A stretch of DNA of 64,000 nt, from the NCBI GenBank assembly GCA_016868455.1, contig VGGV01000002.1, forward strand, positions 62,001 to 126,000, read 5' to 3'. Position numbers and translations under genes: made by a program. Within the stretch, counting starts at the first letter, position 1. Each line of letters opens with the position of its first letter. The stretch comes from Bacteroidota bacterium (GTDB lineage: Bacteria > Bacteroidota > Bacteroidia > Chitinophagales > Chitinophagaceae). Below the pieces are notes generated by a model. It made no database searches, had not been told where the DNA came from, and saw only the letters and a program-made list of their open reading frames with translations. Shown piece by piece: positions 59,863 to 64,000 of the stretch.

Positions 59863-62199
59863 CTATCTTTTTACCCTGAAAAATGAGATGAGAATTGCCG
59901 GCAACAGCACCAGGTTGGTAAAGGTGGCCGTTACCAGGGTAAGCGAGGTAAGCCACCCAAGCGCCTTGGTACCATCCAAGCCGCTAAAGCAAAAGATGAT
60001 AAAGCCTGCTATCAATACCAGCGAAGTGTAAATGATGCTGATGCCGGTACTGTGAATGGTTTCAATCACCGTTTGCTTCATGTTGAACCGGTTGCGTGGC
60101 AACTCCTGTTTATAATTCACCAGAAACCGTATTGTAATATCAATGGCAATTCCAAGCGCCACACTGAATACCAGAACGGTGGAAGGCTTTAGCGGGATGC
60201 CAGCCCAGCCCATTATTCCGGCTGTTATCAGCAGCGGAATAACATTAGGGATGAGGGAACAAACCAAAATTCTTGCTGACCGGAACAGGTATAACATGCA
60301 AAAAGCAATGAGTACAAATGCCCAGGCGATACTGTCTTTAAGCCCGTTGATGATATAACGGTTGCCTTCAGCAAATGTGACGCTGGTGCCTGTTAGCTGC
60401 ACATCAAACTTTTCTTTTGGGAATAAAGTGTTTATCCTGCTGCTGATGCTGTCAAGCAGACCGGGCAAACGGGCAGTTCCCACATCACCCATATTTACAC
60501 TGATGCGGGCTTTTTGCCGGGCACTGTCCATAAAGGTGCTTACCAGTTTTACGAATGAGTTCTTTGTGTTTCCGGGTTCTTTCGGCTGGCTCAGGTATTG
60601 TGATAGTGCAGGCAGGTCAAATTCAAGGGGCATGGAGTAATTGTTACTGTCTCCTTCAAAAAAAGCCTGCCTGGCAAACTTAAGCCCGTCAATAACACTT
60701 AACGGTCTTCCAACGTCGGGGAAAGAAGCCAGGTATTCCGCAAGTGAATCAATACGCAGCAGGTTATTGTAGTTCCGGGAAGCGCCCCGCTTTTCTTTGG
60801 TATCCACGATCACTTCAAGCGGCATTACCCCCTTAAATTGCTTTTCAAAAAATTTAAGATCGGTGTATAACTTATCCTCTTTGGGCAAATCGTCTACAAT
60901 AAAACCAAGTGTTTTCAGCCGCAGTATACCTGCAGCAGAAATTGCCACCACTGCGATGGTTATGCCATAGATTAGTTTTCGATGGTTCAGCGACCACCGC
61001 TCCAGCCGGTCAAGCCAGCGGTTCAGCCGCGGGTTTTCCAGGTACCGGGTATGCCGTGATTTGGGCGGTGGCAAAAAACTAAGAACAGCGGGAATTAGTA
61101 TCAGTGAAATAAAGAACAATGCGAAAATATTGATACCGGCCACAAAGCCAAATTCCCTCAGAATCTGGCTTTGGGTAAGGGCAAACACGGCAAAACCAAT
61201 AGCAGCTGTCAGGTTGCAAAACAGGGTAACCACTCCCATTCTGTCAATCATGGTCACCAATGATTTTTTTTTGTCGCCGCCAGAAACCGCCAAAGGATCA
61301 TTCCATGCCGTATGAAACTTGTTAAGAAAATAAATGCAGTTGGGAATACCAATCACCACTATCAGCGGAGGGATGAGTGCATTGAGCACACTTATTTTGT
61401 AGCCCATCAGCTGTATCGTGGCAAAGCTCCATATCACCCCGATAAATACAACGGCCAGCGAAAGCCACATGGCCGTAAATGAGCGGAAGAAAAGCAACAG
61501 GATTAAAGCAGACAGGACGATGGAAACGATGATGAACATCTTCATCTCTTTCACAATTCTTACAGATAATTCCGTACGGATATGCGGCAGGCCGCTTTTA
61601 TACACGGTAAGGTTCTTGGCCGAGCCAAACTCATCTGCCAGCCGGCCAATGGTATCTACTATTTCTATCCGGGCTTTGGAAGCCATCAGGTCTTTGTTGA
61701 TGCGCACACCCATAAGCCAGGCATGGGTTGACGGATTATACAGCAGGTTTTTGTAAAAAGGCAGGCTGAGAAAAAGGCTAGCGCCGCTGTCTGTTTCTGC
61801 TTGTGTAAGTTGATGTGCGGGGAAAATAGTATCGGCTTTTAATCTTTCTGTACCGGGAATTTTTACCAGGTTCACTGCCGAGGGTACAGCAATAATATCA
61901 TCCACACCGGTTACCTTTCTTATTTTTTGCTGCAGGTCAGCATACGCATTGAACATTTTTTCATTAAAAAAATCTTCTGTTTGTATGCCAATAACTAAAA
62001 GATTGCCGTCTTCTCCGAATTTTTTTCTGAACTCCTGGTACGCTTTGTATTTGGGGTTGTTGGTGGGGATGGCCCGGGAAAAATCATAGCTAAGCTCCAC
62101 CTTGCTTGCATGGTAGCCCATAAAAACAGTAAGGCCTGCCAGGGCTGCCAATAATGCAACCCGGTACTTCAATATAAACCTGCCAAGGCTGTGCCACAT
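59863..62199 (-). CDS. MMPL/RND family transporter
   Basis: A 778-residue inner membrane protein with two sets of six hydrophobic helices and two periplasmic domains (about 30-215 and 430-620), the plan of MMPL-type RND exporters. Sterol-sensing-like segment near 225-380 (LSLAVVFIGVIWSF) and charged membrane residues for proton drive are visible. It may move lipids, hopanoids or hydrophobic drugs; the cargo is unknown. No membrane-fusion or TolC partner gene is adjacent. Confidence 0.88.
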   Translation of the reverse strand: MWHSLGRFILKYRVALLAALAGLTVFMGYHASKVELSYDFSRAIPTNNPKYKAYQEFRKKFGEDGNLLVIGIQTEDFFNEKMFNAYADLQQKIRKVTGVDDIIAVPSAVNLVKIPGTERLKADTIFPAHQLTQAETDSGASLFLSLPFYKNLLYNPSTHAWLMGVRINKDLMASKARIEIVDTIGRLADEFGSAKNLTVYKSGLPHIRTELSVRIVKEMKMFIIVSIVLSALILLLFFRSFTAMWLSLAVVFIGVIWSFATIQLMGYKISVLNALIPPLIVVIGIPNCIYFLNKFHTAWNDPLAVSGGDKKKSLVTMIDRMGVVTLFCNLTAAIGFAVFALTQSQILREFGFVAGINIFALFFISLILIPAVLSFLPPPKSRHTRYLENPRLNRWLDRLERWSLNHRKLIYGITIAVVAISAAGILRLKTLGFIVDDLPKEDKLYTDLKFFEKQFKGVMPLEVIVDTKEKRGASRNYNNLLRIDSLAEYLASFPDVGRPLSVIDGLKFARQAFFEGDSNNYSMPLEFDLPALSQYLSQPKEPGNTKNSFVKLVSTFMDSARQKARISVNMGDVGTARLPGLLDSISSRINTLFPKEKFDVQLTGTSVTFAEGNRYIINGLKDSIAWAFVLIAFCMLYLFRSARILVCSLIPNVIPLLITAGIMGWAGIPLKPSTVLVFSVALGIAIDITIRFLVNYKQELPRNRFNMKQTVIETIHSTGISIIYTSLVLIAGFIIFCFSGLDGTKALGWLTSLTLVTATFTNLVLLPAILISFFRVKR

Positions 62200-62362
62200 A
62201 CTTCAGGTGAATGGTAGGCTGCAAAGAAACGTAAAAGAGGGTAAAGAGGTTAAAAAGGACAAACGGGTCAAGTGAGTCATAGGCTTTCCCAAACCTGTTT
62301 GACTATTTTGACCAGTATGGTTTATTTGACTATTATGACGGTATGACCGCTTTGACTTTCAT

Positions 62363-62370
62363 TATTTTTG
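62363..62370 (+). promoter_or_regulatory. -7 element directly before porZ start
   Basis: TATTTTTG fits TAnnTTTG and ends 4 nt before the GTG at 62375. The mRNA would start at or next to the start codon. No -33 box is found at the proper distance. Confidence 0.35.
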
Positions 62371-62374
62371 AAGT

Positions 62375-64000
62375 GTGAGATATTTTTTATCAGTTTTTTT
62401 TCTTCAGATCATTTTGCAATGCCGGGCACAGGATCCTCTTCCACCTGTTGGAGAGTGGCGGGAGCATTTACCGTACAATAATGCCATTGATGTAACAGCC
62501 GGCAACGGGAAACTGTATTGTGCCACCCCGTATAGTTTATTTTCTGTGAATAATGAAAACCTGATTGAAAGGTACAGCCGGGTAACCGGTCTGAGCGAAA
62601 CAGGGGTTAGCGCAATAAAATATGATGAAACAACCCAAAAACTTTTCATTGCCTACACGAACAGTAATATTGACATCATTTACCGGAATGATATTTATAA
62701 TGTTCCGGATATTAAGCGGGATAATATTATTGGTGATAAAACCATCTACCATATTTACCCGCTGGCAAAAAATTTTTATTTATCAACCGGATTGGGTGTT
62801 ATAGTGGTGGATGGTGAAAGATATGAAGTGAAGGATTCCTGGTTCATCGGTAACGGCGGCAACCAGGTAAGGGTGAGCGGGTTTACAAGTGATGGTGTTT
62901 TCTTTTATGCCGCCACGGCTGAAGGACTGAAAAAAGTTGCTGTTAATTCTGCTAATCCTGCTAACTATGCCAACTGGCAGGCGGTTAGTGGCAGCAATGG
63001 CCTGGCAACAGGAGCATGTCAAAATGTGATGACGGTGCAGGGAAAAGTAATAGTGCAGAAGGATGATTCACTTTTTGTGCAAAATGGAACAACCTGGTCT
63101 CCGCTTTATACGGATGGCTGGACTATCGTAAACTGCAACAGTACAGAAAATAAAATTCAGCTTTGCCAGCAACAGGGTACAGCAGCCCGGGTTATTATTT
63201 TGAATGCAGACGGAGCGGTATCCAGGACCATAGCGGGCAGCTCAGCAATAAAAGCTCCCCGCAAAGCCATATTGTTTAACAATAATCCCTGGGTGGCCGA
63301 CAGTATGGCCGGTCTTTCCAGGTTTGATGCAGGGACTTCTGCTGAAAATTATAAACTAAACTCTCCGGCCTCAGTTGCCGGTGGCGAAATAGTGGTTTAT
63401 AACAGCACCTTTTATGCTACTGCCGGAGCGGTAAACGGCTTATGGGCCGCACAGCAAAATAAGAATGGTGTTTTTAGTTTTAAAGAAAGTGTATGGACTA
63501 ATCTGAATGGAAATAAATATCCTCAGCTTGACTCCATACCTGATATTATTTCTATCGCCATCGATAAAAGGGATGAAACCATTTGGGCAGGCTCCTTCGG
63601 AGGAGGGCTGCTGCATGTAAAACCAGGGCCGGTGTTTGAAATATTTAAACAAAATAATCTCGGCGCAACAGTGGTTGATCCTGCAAGCTACCGTGTTGCC
63701 GGATCAGCCTTTGATGCAGATAATAATCTTTGGGTTTCCAACTTTGGAGCTGCCCAACCGCTGCGGGTAAGAAAAAGCGACGGCAGCTGGAAAAGCCTCA
63801 CCCCCCCCTTTTCACTTGTACAAAATGCACTGTCGCAGATCATAGTTGATAACAACAATTATAAGTGGATTGTTTCTCCGTTGGGAAATGGTTTGATTTG
63901 CTTTGACCATGGCGCCGCTATTGACAATACCGGGGATGACCGCTGGAAAAGATTCCGGATGGGTTCGGGCAGCGGCAACCTTCCTTCTAATGATGTGTTT
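62375..64000 (+). CDS. porZ: PorZ-like type IX secretion beta-propeller protein, 3' end outside window
   Basis: The frame is open from GTG 62375 to the window end, 542 codons. A signal peptide (RYFLSVFFLQIILQCRAQ) is followed by a beta-propeller with YNNAIDVTAGNGKLYCATPYSLF, GLSETGVSAIKYD, and WVSNFGAA repeats, the style of two-component-regulator-like propellers and PorZ N-terminal domains. PorZ sits at the cell surface and works with the PorU sortase to attach type IX cargo proteins to anionic LPS. The GTG start suits the signal peptide; the ORF lacks any ATG before the signal. The C-terminal type A sortase-like region is not seen. Confidence 0.85.
   Translation, partial: MRYFLSVFFLQIILQCRAQDPLPPVGEWREHLPYNNAIDVTAGNGKLYCATPYSLFSVNNENLIERYSRVTGLSETGVSAIKYDETTQKLFIAYTNSNIDIIYRNDIYNVPDIKRDNIIGDKTIYHIYPLAKNFYLSTGLGVIVVDGERYEVKDSWFIGNGGNQVRVSGFTSDGVFFYAATAEGLKKVAVNSANPANYANWQAVSGSNGLATGACQNVMTVQGKVIVQKDDSLFVQNGTTWSPLYTDGWTIVNCNSTENKIQLCQQQGTAARVIILNADGAVSRTIAGSSAIKAPRKAILFNNNPWVADSMAGLSRFDAGTSAENYKLNSPASVAGGEIVVYNSTFYATAGAVNGLWAAQQNKNGVFSFKESVWTNLNGNKYPQLDSIPDIISIAIDKRDETIWAGSFGGGLLHVKPGPVFEIFKQNNLGATVVDPASYRVAGSAFDADNNLWVSNFGAAQPLRVRKSDGSWKSLTPPFSLVQNALSQIIVDNNNYKWIVSPLGNGLICFDHGAAIDNTGDDRWKRFRMGSGSGNLPSNDVF

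Noticed and set aside
62281-62365. TTTGACTAT-like units as a CRISPR or iteron array
   Set aside because: Units are few, imperfect and without regular spacing.
1-64000. tRNA, rRNA, transposase, integrase or restriction genes
   Set aside because: None could be supported by reading both strands.

Overview
This 64 kb window is the chromosome of a member of the Bacteroidota, most likely family Chitinophagaceae or a close relative. Evidence: two SusC/SusD outer-membrane uptake pairs, gliding genes gldE and gldD, a type IX secretion propeller protein (PorZ), many Bacteroidota-type families (DUF5777, DUF3109, DUF2306), no Shine-Dalgarno sequences in front of most genes, and promoters of the TTTG-N19/20-TAnnTTTG type. 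No rRNA, tRNA, phage, transposase or CRISPR array was seen.

Layout. 1-3.1 kb (minus): truncated beta-helix lipoprotein, comF and radA. 3.2-10.4 kb: candidate small RNA, a YugP-type protease, then a susC-susD-lipoprotein operon behind a clear promoter. 10.4-14.4 kb (minus): rng, a 31-residue AURKAIP1/COX24 ribosome-associated protein, a TPR protein and HU, with a broken lipoprotein gene between. 14.6-18.3 kb (plus): mutY-ssb-gldE-gldD, the gene order known from flavobacterial gliding loci. 18.3-24.5 kb: membrane and iron-sulfur proteins (DUF2306, DUF3109, LutB) and two disrupted genes. 24.5-33.2 kb (minus): EamA transporter, purH, a two-frame small membrane gene, comEC, DinB and carB. 33.3-37.7 kb: two broken genes, an M23 peptidase, a DUF5777 barrel and a small HExxH protein. 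37.7-45.5 kb: birA, rsfS-ftsH-lutC, GGCT, lpxH, an unknown secreted protein, a MscS channel and a thioredoxin. 45.6-50.8 kb: merR, M23 and alaS as a divergent block, then GNAT. 50.8-54.9 kb: PDZ protein behind a dyad-rich promoter, gatB, TlpA-type thioredoxin. 55-64 kb: second susCD pair, MMPL/RND transporter and the start of porZ.

Two themes go beyond ordinary annotation. First, short palindromes and short tandem repeats (7-8 nt units) recur in 5' regions and inside reading frames: purH, birA, alaS, the gldD signal peptide, and near carB, alaS, gatB and the PDZ gene. They look like small dispersed elements, some of which are translated. Second, several accessory genes are disrupted (amber codons at 13611 and 23920; frameshifts in a thioredoxin-TPR gene, a deacetylase-like gene, a lipoprotein and a Bcp peroxiredoxin), while the large housekeeping genes are intact. 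One of these, at 27.2-27.7 kb, carries an in-phase A AAA AAG heptamer exactly where a -1 shift would fuse two ORFs, so it may be programmed frameshifting rather than decay or sequence error.
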